Positions 41,947 to 49,916 of a stretch of DNA of 63,043 nt are shown here, piece by piece. The notes beneath the pieces are model-generated. The model made no database searches. It was not told where the DNA came from and worked only from the letters and a program-made list of their open reading frames with translations. The first letter of the stretch is position 1; each line of letters begins with the position of its first letter. The DNA lies in assembly GCA_900769875.1 (NCBI GenBank), contig CAAGII010000211.1, positions 1 to 63,043 on the forward strand, read 5' to 3'. The position numbers and the translations under genes were made by a program. This stretch comes from Clostridia bacterium (GTDB lineage: Bacteria > Bacillota > Clostridia > Christensenellales > Aristaeellaceae).

Positions 41947-42654
41947 ATGGCGACCCAGTACACCTTCCGCCGCACAGAGAAGAAGTACCTGCTCACGACC
42001 GACCAGTTTGCAAGCATCACAAACAGCCTGAGCGCGCACATGGCACAGGACGAGTTCGGCAGGCACACCATCAGCAGCGTGTACTATGATACGCCGGATT
42101 TCAGCCTGATCCGCCGTTCGCTCGAGCATCCCGTGTTCAAGGAGAAGCTGCGGCTGAGAGGCTACACGGATTCCTGCATGGTGTTCCCGGAAATCAAGCA
42201 GAAATACAAGGGCGTGGTCTACAAGCGCCGCATCGCCTGCATGCCGGAGGACTGGCTGCGCATCCAGCAGGGGGCGATCCTGCCCGGACAGAGCGAGCAG
42301 ATCCAGCGCGAGCTGCAAATGATGTTCCTCCGCTATCCAGCGCTCGCGCCCGCCGTATACATCGCCTATGACCGCACCGCGTACTACGAGCCGGAAACCG
42401 GGCTTCGCATCACCTTTGACGAGCGTCTGCGCGCACGCGACCACCATCTGGATGTGCATGTGCAGAGCGGCTGCACGCCCATTCTTTCGCCGGGCGAGGT
42501 GGTCATGGAGGTCAAGTTTCCCGGAAGCGCGCCGCTGTGGCTGGCGCAGCTCCTGTCCGATTGCCGCGTCTACCCCGTGAGCCTGTCCAAGTACGGACGA
42601 TGGTTCATCAGCACCCGCCGTAGCTGCCCCGCCACGCTGCAGCTCGCCATCTGA
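41947..42654 (+). CDS. VTC-domain polyphosphate polymerase-like protein
   Basis: A 235-residue protein of the VTC fold, whose yeast member Vtc4 makes polyphosphate from ATP inside a basic tunnel. Tunnel-type residues are visible: FRRTEKKYLL, KLRLRGY, EIKQKYKGVVYKRR, VMEVKF and SKYGR. It has no membrane span of its own. ATG 41947 follows AAAGGAGG. The DUF4956 membrane gene starts 22 bp downstream, so the two would be made together. Catalytic activity is inferred from the family. Confidence 0.9.
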   Translation: MATQYTFRRTEKKYLLTTDQFASITNSLSAHMAQDEFGRHTISSVYYDTPDFSLIRRSLEHPVFKEKLRLRGYTDSCMVFPEIKQKYKGVVYKRRIACMPEDWLRIQQGAILPGQSEQIQRELQMMFLRYPALAPAVYIAYDRTAYYEPETGLRITFDERLRARDHHLDVHVQSGCTPILSPGEVVMEVKFPGSAPLWLAQLLSDCRVYPVSLSKYGRWFISTRRSCPATLQLAI

Positions 42655-42676
42655 CCATCTGAAAGGAACGAATACC

Positions 42677-43342
42677 ATGATTATGAACAGCCTGCTTTCG
42701 GGTTCCCTGAATTTACCCACGCTCCTGATGCTCTTTGGCGCTGCGGTTGTCCTCGGCTTTCTGACCGCGCTCGTCTTTCGCGTAAGGAACCGCGTCTCCC
42801 AGAGCTTCATGCTGTCCCTTGCTCTCCTGCCCATGCTGGTGGCGGCCATCATCATGCTGGTCAACGGCAGCATCGGAACAGGCATCGCGGTCACGGGCGC
42901 TTTCGCGCTCATCCGCTTCCGCTCCGTGCCCGGCACAGCGCGCGAGATCGCGGCCATTCTCAGCTGCATGGCGATCGGGCTTGCGCTGGGTATGGGCTAT
43001 CTCGGCGTGGCGGTCATTGTGTTCGCGCTGGTTGCGGCCGTCACGCTCGCGCTGACGCTGTCCGGCTTTGGTCTGCCCGCCGCGGCGCGCCGCCAGCTGC
43101 GCATCACCATTCCGGAGAACCTCGACTACAATACGCTCTTTGACGATGTGTTTGCAGCCCACGGCGTGCAGGCCGAGCTGACGCGCATCAAAACCACCGC
43201 CATGGGCACGCTCTTTGACCTGACGTATGAGGTTACGCTGCCGGGATCTGTGGTGCCCCACGCGCTGCTGGATGATCTGCGGGCGCGAAACAGCAATCTC
43301 TCCATCACCATCGGCGCCATCCCGGAGGATGATACGCTGTAA
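42677..43342 (+). CDS. DUF4956 membrane protein
   Basis: A 221-residue protein with about four N-terminal membrane spans and a soluble C-terminal domain. The segment GAFALIRFRSVPGTAREI between spans is the family's conserved part. Function is unknown. It commonly neighbours VTC-type polyphosphate polymerases, and here it lies between one and a secreted beta-helix protein, which suggests a membrane partner or channel for the polymerase. Confidence 0.88.
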   Translation: MIMNSLLSGSLNLPTLLMLFGAAVVLGFLTALVFRVRNRVSQSFMLSLALLPMLVAAIIMLVNGSIGTGIAVTGAFALIRFRSVPGTAREIAAILSCMAIGLALGMGYLGVAVIVFALVAAVTLALTLSGFGLPAAARRQLRITIPENLDYNTLFDDVFAAHGVQAELTRIKTTAMGTLFDLTYEVTLPGSVVPHALLDDLRARNSNLSITIGAIPEDDTL

Positions 43343-43369
43343 GCACCCACCATGAAAGGAGATGCTACC

Positions 43370-45277
43370 ATGAAACGGCTTCTGTCCCTGCTCTGCGCAT
43401 TCATGCTGGCACTGGGCACGCTCCCGCTGCCCGCCGCCATGGCCGAAGGCGTAACCATCATTACCCTGAACGGCACGACCGCCTCCATCGCAGGCAGTGG
43501 CGCCCTTTTCAGCGGGCAGACCATCGTCATCCGTGAAGCGGGCGAATACCTGCTGTCCGGCAGCTTTACCGGGCAGGTGCTCATTGACGCCGCCAAGGAG
43601 GCGGAAATCACGCTGACGCTGCAGGGCGCGAGCATCGCCAATGAGCAGGAAGCGGCTCTGCTCGCCTCCTCGGCGGATGAGGTCACCATCCGCCTTGCGG
43701 AGGGAACGGAGAACAGCCTCATCAGCGGCCAGAGGCGCAACGTGCTGGACGCGGAATCGCAGCCTGACGAGAACGCGTCGGGCGCTGCGGTTCAGCTGAA
43801 ATGCGACGTGAAGCTGACGGGCGACGGCTCGCTGTTCATCGGCGGCTACATCAATCAGGGGCTTCGCACCAGCAAGGATCTGACCGTGAAAAGCGGCAGC
43901 ATCACCATCGAGGCGGTCGCCTCCGGCATCCGCTGCAAGGACGAGATGGAGATGAAGGGCGGCAAGCTGACCATCACCGCCGGCGGCAACGGCATCCACG
44001 CCGCCTCCGCCGCGACGGAGACCGAGGAGGCGGACGGCTGCTTCGTGATGTCCGGCGGTGAAATCGAAATCACCTCGCTTGGCGACGCGGTGCAGAGCGA
44101 TACCACACTGGATATCTCCGGCGGCGTTCTCAGCGCCGTAGTCGGAGGCGGCAGCGCTGCCGCGCCCGTTCATGCGTCTGACAATCGCGGCATGGGCGCC
44201 TTCATGCGCTGGGATATGGACAGCGTATCCACGGACGAGTCTTCGGTTAGCCGCAAGGGTCTCAAATCGGAGGGCGCTATGAGCATCACCGGCGGCGTTG
44301 TCACCGTGGATGCGTACGATGACGCGCTGCACTCCGATTCACAGATCACATTCAGCAGCGGCGTCCTTACGCTCTCCAGCGGCGACGACGGTATCCACGC
44401 GGACAACGAGCTTCGCATTGACGGGGGCACGCTGGATATTCTGACGAGCTATGAGGGTCTGGAGGCCATGTACATCGACATTTCCGGCGGCGATATCCGC
44501 GTCCATTCCGCCGATGACGGCGTGAACGCGTCCGGCGGCGACAGCAGCGCTGCATTCGGCTTCGGCATGGGCGGCAAGGGCAGCCGCGGCGGCAGGATGC
44601 AGCCCGGCGGCTCCAGGATGCCGGGTAACAGAGACGAGGTCGCCCCTGGCGCGCCCGAGCAAGACGATCCCGGAAAGGACGCTCCCGCTGCGCCGCCGGA
44701 AAGCGCCAATGACGCGGTCAGCGGTGCAACCCCCGCCAGCAGACATGACGCGCCGCCCGTCATGAATGACGGTACGGAGATCGCCGCATCGCAATCCTCC
44801 CTGCCCACACTGCTCATCAGCGGCGGTACGCTCTATGTGAACGCCGGCGGCGATGGGCTGGATTCCAACGGAAACCTCACCGTCGCGGACGGCTTTGTGA
44901 TGATTGACGGCCCTGCAAACAGCGGCAACGGCGCGCTGGACAGCGGCACGGAGAGCGGCGGATCGCTGCTGATCACCGGCGGCACCGTGCTCGCCATCGG
45001 CGCGTCCGGCATGGCGGAATGCTTTGGCAGCGGCAGCACGCAGCCCTTCATTGACGTCAGCCTGAGCTGGAAGGCGGGCGACGAAATCATCGTCACCGCC
45101 GCAAACGGCGACGAGCTGCTGCGCCATACCGCGGTAAAAGGCGGTCAGAGCACCATCTTCTCTTCCCCATCGCTCCGCGAGGGCGACGAGGTGACGGTCA
45201 GCTGCGGCGGGCAGAGCGTCACGCAGACAGCCGGCTTCACAAGCGCCTCGCGCGGCTTTGGCCGTATGCGCTGGTAA
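43370..45277 (+). CDS. Secreted carbohydrate-binding beta-helix protein (Cthe_2159/DUF4353-like)
   Basis: A 635-residue exported protein with a cleavable signal (KRLLSLLCAFMLALGTLPLP ... AMAEG). The body is built of repeating ISGG/ITGG-rich strands such as TLDISGGVLSAVVGGG, the pattern of a right-handed beta-helix. A Gly/Pro/Ser-rich linker (about 400-465) precedes a last helix portion. Characterised relatives bind plant polysaccharides. AAAGGAGA precedes ATG 43370. It is third in the VTC-DUF4956 unit, with nine bases before the nearby ATG at 43352. Confidence 0.82.
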   Translation: MKRLLSLLCAFMLALGTLPLPAAMAEGVTIITLNGTTASIAGSGALFSGQTIVIREAGEYLLSGSFTGQVLIDAAKEAEITLTLQGASIANEQEAALLASSADEVTIRLAEGTENSLISGQRRNVLDAESQPDENASGAAVQLKCDVKLTGDGSLFIGGYINQGLRTSKDLTVKSGSITIEAVASGIRCKDEMEMKGGKLTITAGGNGIHAASAATETEEADGCFVMSGGEIEITSLGDAVQSDTTLDISGGVLSAVVGGGSAAAPVHASDNRGMGAFMRWDMDSVSTDESSVSRKGLKSEGAMSITGGVVTVDAYDDALHSDSQITFSSGVLTLSSGDDGIHADNELRIDGGTLDILTSYEGLEAMYIDISGGDIRVHSADDGVNASGGDSSAAFGFGMGGKGSRGGRMQPGGSRMPGNRDEVAPGAPEQDDPGKDAPAAPPESANDAVSGATPASRHDAPPVMNDGTEIAASQSSLPTLLISGGTLYVNAGGDGLDSNGNLTVADGFVMIDGPANSGNGALDSGTESGGSLLITGGTVLAIGASGMAECFGSGSTQPFIDVSLSWKAGDEIIVTAANGDELLRHTAVKGGQSTIFSSPSLREGDEVTVSCGGQSVTQTAGFTSASRGFGRMRW

Positions 45278-45303
45278 GCGCGGACGGCGATTCGGAATCC
45301 ATG

Positions 45304-45336
45304 GGCAGCTCCGCACCGTTTGCAGAGCTGCCTTTT
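45304..45336 (+). terminator. Terminator of the VTC-DUF4956-beta-helix operon
   Basis: GGCAGCTC (45304-45311) pairs with GAGCTGCC (45325-45332), then TTTT. Confidence 0.75.
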
Positions 45337-45400
45337 GCATGCCCGGACATGGGAAGTGTCAGACATGTCAACAAAGGCGAAGCGGCGCCGGTCTGCCACA

Positions 45401-45441
45401 GAAAAAGCCTCCCGCCGCAGCATGACGCCGCAGCGAGAGGC
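45401..45441 (-). terminator. Terminator of the phosphohexomutase transcript
   Basis: Minus strand GCCTCTCGCTGCGG with CTGCGGCGGGAGGC, then TTTTTC, converging with the terminator of the upstream plus-strand operon. Confidence 0.75.
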
Positions 45442-45473
45442 CGCATGGCCCGTCATCACTATGAATGACTGAA

Positions 45474-46985
45474 TCACTCCGCAATGGCCTTTTCCAGCGG
45501 AGACAGGTCGATGCCCTCGCAGCCCTTGAGCACCGCGTAGAGGCTGCGCAGCATCTGCTTCACGCCGCCGGGCACATCGCTTTCCACATTCAGGGGCAGC
45601 ACCGGATCATGCACGGACAGGCGAAGCAGGAACCAGCCGTTGTCCATGCCGCCGTCCAGATCAAAGGAGATGCGCACACCCTCGCGGTTATCGGGCGCGA
45701 TATGCCAGGTCTCCGCTGCGTTGGCGTAGTCCATCACCAGCGCGATGGCCTGCTTGCCCGCCTCGCGGAAGTCCTCAGCCGTGATGCTCAGGCGGATTTC
45801 ACTCGACTCCACGGGCTCCTGCAGGTCGGCAATCAGACTGCCCAGCGTCTTGCCCTCCTGCTTGAGCTTCATGGCGCGCACGATCAGCACCGTGACCAGA
45901 TACATGCCGTCGTCAAGATAATGGTTCTCCTTCATGGCGGCGTGTCCGCTGGTTTCAATGGCCAGCGGGCAGGAAATGCCGGTGGATTCCAGCCGGATGG
46001 CCTCGTCGATCACGTTGCGGTAGCCGCGCTTGAAGCGGTAATGCTCGCCGCCCCAGGCATTGATGAACTTCTTCAGACCCGAGGAGGTCACAGAGTCGGT
46101 CACAATGGTCTGCCCGGGCTTTTCATCAAGCAGGATCGCGGAAATAAGCGCGATGAGGCGGTTGCGGTTGATTTCGCGCCCGTCCGCGTCCACCACGGCG
46201 GCACGGTCGCAGTCGGTATCAAAAATGACGCCGATGTCTGCTCCGCTCTTCTTCACCGCCGCGCAGATGCTGGCCATGGCTTCCTCGTTCTCGGGGTTCG
46301 GGATATGGTTGGGGAACATGCCGTCCGGATTGAGGAACTGGCTTCCCTCGATCCACGCGCCCAGCTCCTCCATCAGCTCGGCATAGAAGCCGCCCGCGCC
46401 GTTGCCCGCGTCCACCACCACATGCAGACCCAGCAGGGGCTTGGCCACATCCGTGTTCAGCCCCCTGCGGATGCGCTGCGCCAGCTGCTCCTTGTAGGTG
46501 GGCAGGAAGGGCTTCTCGACGATGGCGCCACTGATGGCGAAATCCATCGGGTTCATTTCGCTCGCCATCTCCAGCAGCCTGACCACCACGCTGCTCTCGA
46601 TGCCGCCATCCTCCAGGAAGAACTTCATGCCGTTGCGGTCATAGGGATGGTGGCTGGCGGTGATCATCACCGACGCGTCGGGCTGGAAGCCGGGCGTGAT
46701 GATGCTCATGTACATGGCGGGCGTGGTGCACAAGCCAAAGTCCAGCACGCTTGCGCCCGCGCGGCTCACGCCCTCAGCCGCCGCCCTGAGAAGCTCAGGG
46801 CCCGAAATGCGGCTGTCACGGCCCAGCGCGATGGTTACCTGACTGACGGGCTTGTGCTTGCGCTCGGCCACAAAGCGGGCAAACGCCATGCCCATCGCCA
46901 TGCACACTGCGGGGGTAATCACCGCGCCCTCGCCCACTGCCTTGCCGCGGATGTCGCTGCCGCTTTTGAGTTTCATCCAATCCAT
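45474..46985 (-). CDS. Phosphomannomutase/phosphoglucomutase family enzyme
   Basis: Interconverts hexose 1- and 6-phosphates through a phosphoserine. The 503-residue protein has S111 in MITASHHPYDRNGMKFF and the metal loop DTDCDRAAVVD. Whether glucose or mannose phosphate is preferred is not clear. ATG 46985 follows AGGAGG. It lies 47 bp after the DUF2461 gene in the same transcript. Confidence 0.93.
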   Translation of the reverse strand: MDWMKLKSGSDIRGKAVGEGAVITPAVCMAMGMAFARFVAERKHKPVSQVTIALGRDSRISGPELLRAAAEGVSRAGASVLDFGLCTTPAMYMSIITPGFQPDASVMITASHHPYDRNGMKFFLEDGGIESSVVVRLLEMASEMNPMDFAISGAIVEKPFLPTYKEQLAQRIRRGLNTDVAKPLLGLHVVVDAGNGAGGFYAELMEELGAWIEGSQFLNPDGMFPNHIPNPENEEAMASICAAVKKSGADIGVIFDTDCDRAAVVDADGREINRNRLIALISAILLDEKPGQTIVTDSVTSSGLKKFINAWGGEHYRFKRGYRNVIDEAIRLESTGISCPLAIETSGHAAMKENHYLDDGMYLVTVLIVRAMKLKQEGKTLGSLIADLQEPVESSEIRLSITAEDFREAGKQAIALVMDYANAAETWHIAPDNREGVRISFDLDGGMDNGWFLLRLSVHDPVLPLNVESDVPGGVKQMLRSLYAVLKGCEGIDLSPLEKAIAE

Positions 46986-47032
46986 GCTGATAGCCTCCTG
47001 TTGATCGTCGTTCGCGATTGATTGACCGTATC

Positions 47033-47770
47033 TTACCATTCGTCCTGCCTCGGCTGCGCATGCTCCTGCCTGGCAAGCGCGCGCTCCTGCGCAATCACAT
47101 CGTCCTGCATGCCGCGCAGCATGCGGTAGATCGGCGCAAGCGTCACAAAATCACGCCGCACCTCCTGCGCGATCCGCTCCGTGAACACCCACGCGCGCTG
47201 CACATCCGTGCGTTGGATGTAGAAATCCCGCATCACATACCACGGCCGCAGCCTCTGCGGAAGCGTTTCCGGCACGCTCATCCGCTTGTAGCAGCTTCCC
47301 TGCAGCGCCAGATGATGCCCTGCCAGATCACAGCGATCCACCACCGCGGCAATGCGCATGGGATCCGCCACCATTTCGCGGCGGAAGCGCTCGCACAGCG
47401 GCTTGTTTTCACCCCAGCTGCCCATGCCCCAGCTCAGATTGTCCGGCCCCAGCTCAAACCAGAAGTTCAGGCTTCCGTCCTTGATCTCCGCCGCTCTGCG
47501 GAAGGAGATCCACAGATGGTCGCGGTAGGGCGACTTGTCCCTTGAAAAACGCGTATCGCGATGGATGCGGCTGAGGCACTTGTGGGGACGCACCTCCATC
47601 AGCGGATCAATCTCCTGCATCACCGGCGCAAGCTCCCGGATGAAATCATAAAACGGCGTCTGCACCGTTTGGATGTAGCGGTCGTGCTGCTCATGAAAGA
47701 ACGCCGCGTTGTTGTGAAACCGCAGGTCAAGAAAAAACCGTATCGTCTCCTCCGGGAAGCCGGCAAACAT
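47033..47770 (-). CDS. DUF2461 (TIGR02453) protein
   Basis: A 245-residue soluble protein of the DUF2461 family. Typical text is PEETIRFFLDLRFHNNAAFF and IHRDTRFSRDKSPYRDHLWI. The function is unknown. ATG 47770 is used because GGAGG precedes it. It heads the transcript with the phosphohexomutase gene. Confidence 0.92.
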   Translation of the reverse strand: MFAGFPEETIRFFLDLRFHNNAAFFHEQHDRYIQTVQTPFYDFIRELAPVMQEIDPLMEVRPHKCLSRIHRDTRFSRDKSPYRDHLWISFRRAAEIKDGSLNFWFELGPDNLSWGMGSWGENKPLCERFRREMVADPMRIAAVVDRCDLAGHHLALQGSCYKRMSVPETLPQRLRPWYVMRDFYIQRTDVQRAWVFTERIAQEVRRDFVTLAPIYRMLRGMQDDVIAQERALARQEHAQPRQDEW

Positions 47771-47813
47771 GGGATACCTCCTGCCAATAGCCCGCAATGC
47801 TGTTATCTACTAT

Positions 47814-47842
47814 ATTATACGCATATTCGGGCAGGATTTCAA
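47814..47842 (-). promoter_or_regulatory. Promoter of the DUF2461-phosphohexomutase transcript
   Basis: Minus strand TTGAAA (47842-47837), 17 bases, TATAAT (47819-47814). Confidence 0.75.
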
Positions 47843-47874
47843 CCACGCGCGCGTCTTTTCAGCGAATTTTGTAC

Positions 47875-47903
47875 TTGACGCTCCCCTCCCGGGCGGCTAT
47901 GAT
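47875..47903 (+). promoter_or_regulatory. Promoter of the MBL-fold gene
   Basis: TTGACG (47875-47880), 17 bases, TATGAT (47898-47903), divergent from the DUF2461 promoter. Confidence 0.65.
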
Positions 47904-47931
47904 AAAGCCATCAGACAAAGGAGGCTTCCCC

Positions 47932-48672
47932 ATGCTGAACAGACTGAGCAGACGCTGTTATGCTCTTCCCTCCACCAAAACCGCGGATCGCCCCTCGCTG
48001 GGCGCGGTATGCGGCGACCGGCTGACGCTGCGGATCGACTGCGGCAACAGCCCCGCCCACGACGCACTGATGCGGGAAGCCATGCGCACAGCCGGTCTTC
48101 CTCCGGCCGCGCTGACAGCGGTCACGCACAGCCACTGGGATCACACCTTCGGCATGTGTGCCGCGGATCATCCCGTCATCGCATGCAGCCGTACGCAGGC
48201 GCAGCTGCAGCGGATGACCGCATGGCGCTGGACGCCCGAGGCCATGCAGAAGCGGCTGGAGACGCGCGAGGATATTCCTTTCTGCCATCAGGAGATGCTG
48301 GTGGAGTATCCCGATCCGGCGCGCATCCGGGTACGCACCGCCGACATCGTCGTGTCCGGCGATACCGATGTTGACCTTGGCGGCGTCACCGTGTCGCTGC
48401 TTCTCCTCCCGTCGAGCCACACGGACGACTGCATGGCGATGCTCGTGCGCGAGGAGGGCGTGCTCTACCTTGGCGATATCACCTACGAGGATCTCCATCA
48501 CGACCCGGAATGCCTGCATACGCGCCGCTATCGTCAGCTAATGGACGCGCTGGCCGCGCTTGATTTCACCATTGCCGTTCCGGGGCATCAGGAGCCCATG
48601 AGCAAGCAGGAGCTTCTTTCCGACATGGCGGATATGCTCACATGCGGCGAAGCCCTGCTGCTTGACGACTGA
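47932..48672 (+). CDS. MBL-fold metallohydrolase
   Basis: A 246-residue metallo-beta-lactamase-fold hydrolase with the metal motif HSHWDH at 66-71, a later conserved histidine in LPSSHTDD, GDIT and the final VPGHQEP. Substrate unknown. AAAGGAGG precedes the ATG. It is a single gene with its own promoter, ending at a two-way terminator. Confidence 0.93.
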   Translation: MLNRLSRRCYALPSTKTADRPSLGAVCGDRLTLRIDCGNSPAHDALMREAMRTAGLPPAALTAVTHSHWDHTFGMCAADHPVIACSRTQAQLQRMTAWRWTPEAMQKRLETREDIPFCHQEMLVEYPDPARIRVRTADIVVSGDTDVDLGGVTVSLLLLPSSHTDDCMAMLVREEGVLYLGDITYEDLHHDPECLHTRRYRQLMDALAALDFTIAVPGHQEPMSKQELLSDMADMLTCGEALLLDD

Positions 48673-48684
48673 CCCGTTTGACGC

Positions 48685-48746
48685 AAAAGGACTGCCCCCG
48701 ATTCCCCCGCTTCCAGGAGCGAAGGGATCAGGCGGCAGTCCTTTTT
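48685..48746. terminator. Bidirectional terminator
   Basis: AAAAGGACTGCC (48685-48696) pairs with GGCAGTCCTTTT (48734-48745), with T-runs on both strands. It is shared by the MBL gene and the convergent serine hydrolase. Confidence 0.85.
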
Positions 48747-49906
48747 CAGTCGCCGAAGTATTCCCACGCCACAGCAAACAGCTTGCGCGAAAGTTTCGCG
48801 ATGCCGTTTTGCATGGTATTGTCGCAGCCGTTGCACAGAAAAGCGAATGTCAGCCCCGACTGCGGCTCAAAGTACAGATTGGCAAGGATGCCTGAGCTGA
48901 GACCCTCGTGCCCGTACACCATCCGGTCCTCCAGCAGCGTGGCCATCCGCTCCACATCCAGTCCGTAGGCGGGCTGCGCCGAGATGCCTGGCTTGCCGTG
49001 CTGATCCTCCAGCATCTGCGCCACGGAATCGTCCGAGAGCACAGTCACGCCCTGCAGCGTACCGCCGCCGCAGAGCATCATGCCGAGCCTCGCCAGACCG
49101 CCTGCGTTTGTCCAAAGCGCGAAGGCGGACTTTTTGAAATGCATGTCGGGATTGACCGTGCTGTCCCAGTTTTCCTGCAGCACATATTCGCGAGACTTGT
49201 ACACGCCGCTGCCGTTCTTGCCGTACTGGGTCACTGTGGTCTGTGTATGGGGCAGGAGCGTGGGCGAATACGCCGCCGTGACTCCGAGCGGATCAAACAC
49301 GTACTCGCGCATATAGTCGTTGAAATTCATGCCGGTGGTCTGCTCGACCAGAGAGCCGAGCAGACCGCCGTTCATGTTGGAATACTGGTACTTGGTACCC
49401 GGCTCGAAGCGCTCGTAGTTGAGGCTGTTGCGCTTGCCAGGGCCGAAGCCCGCCGACAGGCTGGAGCTGGTTTTGTTGTAATCGTTTTTCTGCGACAGCG
49501 AGGAGGTATGGCTCATCACCATGCGAAGGGTGATGGGCGTATCCGGATAGCGCGCGTTGCGGAAGGAAAAGCCGTAGATATTCGACAGGTCATCCTCCAG
49601 CGCCAGCTTGCCCTGCTCCACCTGCTGCATCACAGCGATGGCGGAGATCATTTTGCTAACCGACGCCACGCGGAACCATGTGTCTGCCGTGACCGGCTCC
49701 TTCGTCTTTTTCACCGCATAGCCGTAGTAGTGCTCGTAGACCACATCGTGGCCCCGGCAGACCACCAGCGCCGCGCCGACCGCCTTGTACTTTTTCAGCA
49801 GCGCGTCAAACGCCGCGTCCGCGTCCTCCTCCGCCATGGCGGGCAGCGCGCAGGCAAGCATCGTCACAGCCAGCAGCAGCGAAAGGAGACGTTTCATCAT
49901 CAGCAT
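48746..49906 (-). CDS. Secreted serine hydrolase, beta-lactamase/PBP4-like family
   Basis: A 386-residue exported protein with a signal peptide (KRLLSLLLAVTMLACALPAM). The serine-hydrolase motifs are SVSK at 82-85 (nucleophile S82), YSN at 175-177 and YGHEG near the C-terminus. The class includes D-aminopeptidases, esterases and cell-wall peptidases, so beta-lactam resistance should not be assumed. It begins 11 bp after the GH3 stop and has a weak ribosome site, so it is likely coupled to the glycosidase. Confidence 0.9.
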   Translation of the reverse strand: MLMMKRLLSLLLAVTMLACALPAMAEEDADAAFDALLKKYKAVGAALVVCRGHDVVYEHYYGYAVKKTKEPVTADTWFRVASVSKMISAIAVMQQVEQGKLALEDDLSNIYGFSFRNARYPDTPITLRMVMSHTSSLSQKNDYNKTSSSLSAGFGPGKRNSLNYERFEPGTKYQYSNMNGGLLGSLVEQTTGMNFNDYMREYVFDPLGVTAAYSPTLLPHTQTTVTQYGKNGSGVYKSREYVLQENWDSTVNPDMHFKKSAFALWTNAGGLARLGMMLCGGGTLQGVTVLSDDSVAQMLEDQHGKPGISAQPAYGLDVERMATLLEDRMVYGHEGLSSGILANLYFEPQSGLTFAFLCNGCDNTMQNGIAKLSRKLFAVAWEYFGD

Positions 49907-49916
49907 ATTCACACCG

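Noticed and set aside
43330..43369. ATG 43352 as start of the beta-helix protein
   Set aside because: It lies on the AAAGGAGA ribosome site; ATG 43370 gives a proper signal peptide.
48746..49906. Antibiotic-resistance beta-lactamase
   Set aside because: The SxxK-YSN-HEG set fits a broad serine-hydrolase family of peptidases and esterases; nothing points to beta-lactam hydrolysis.
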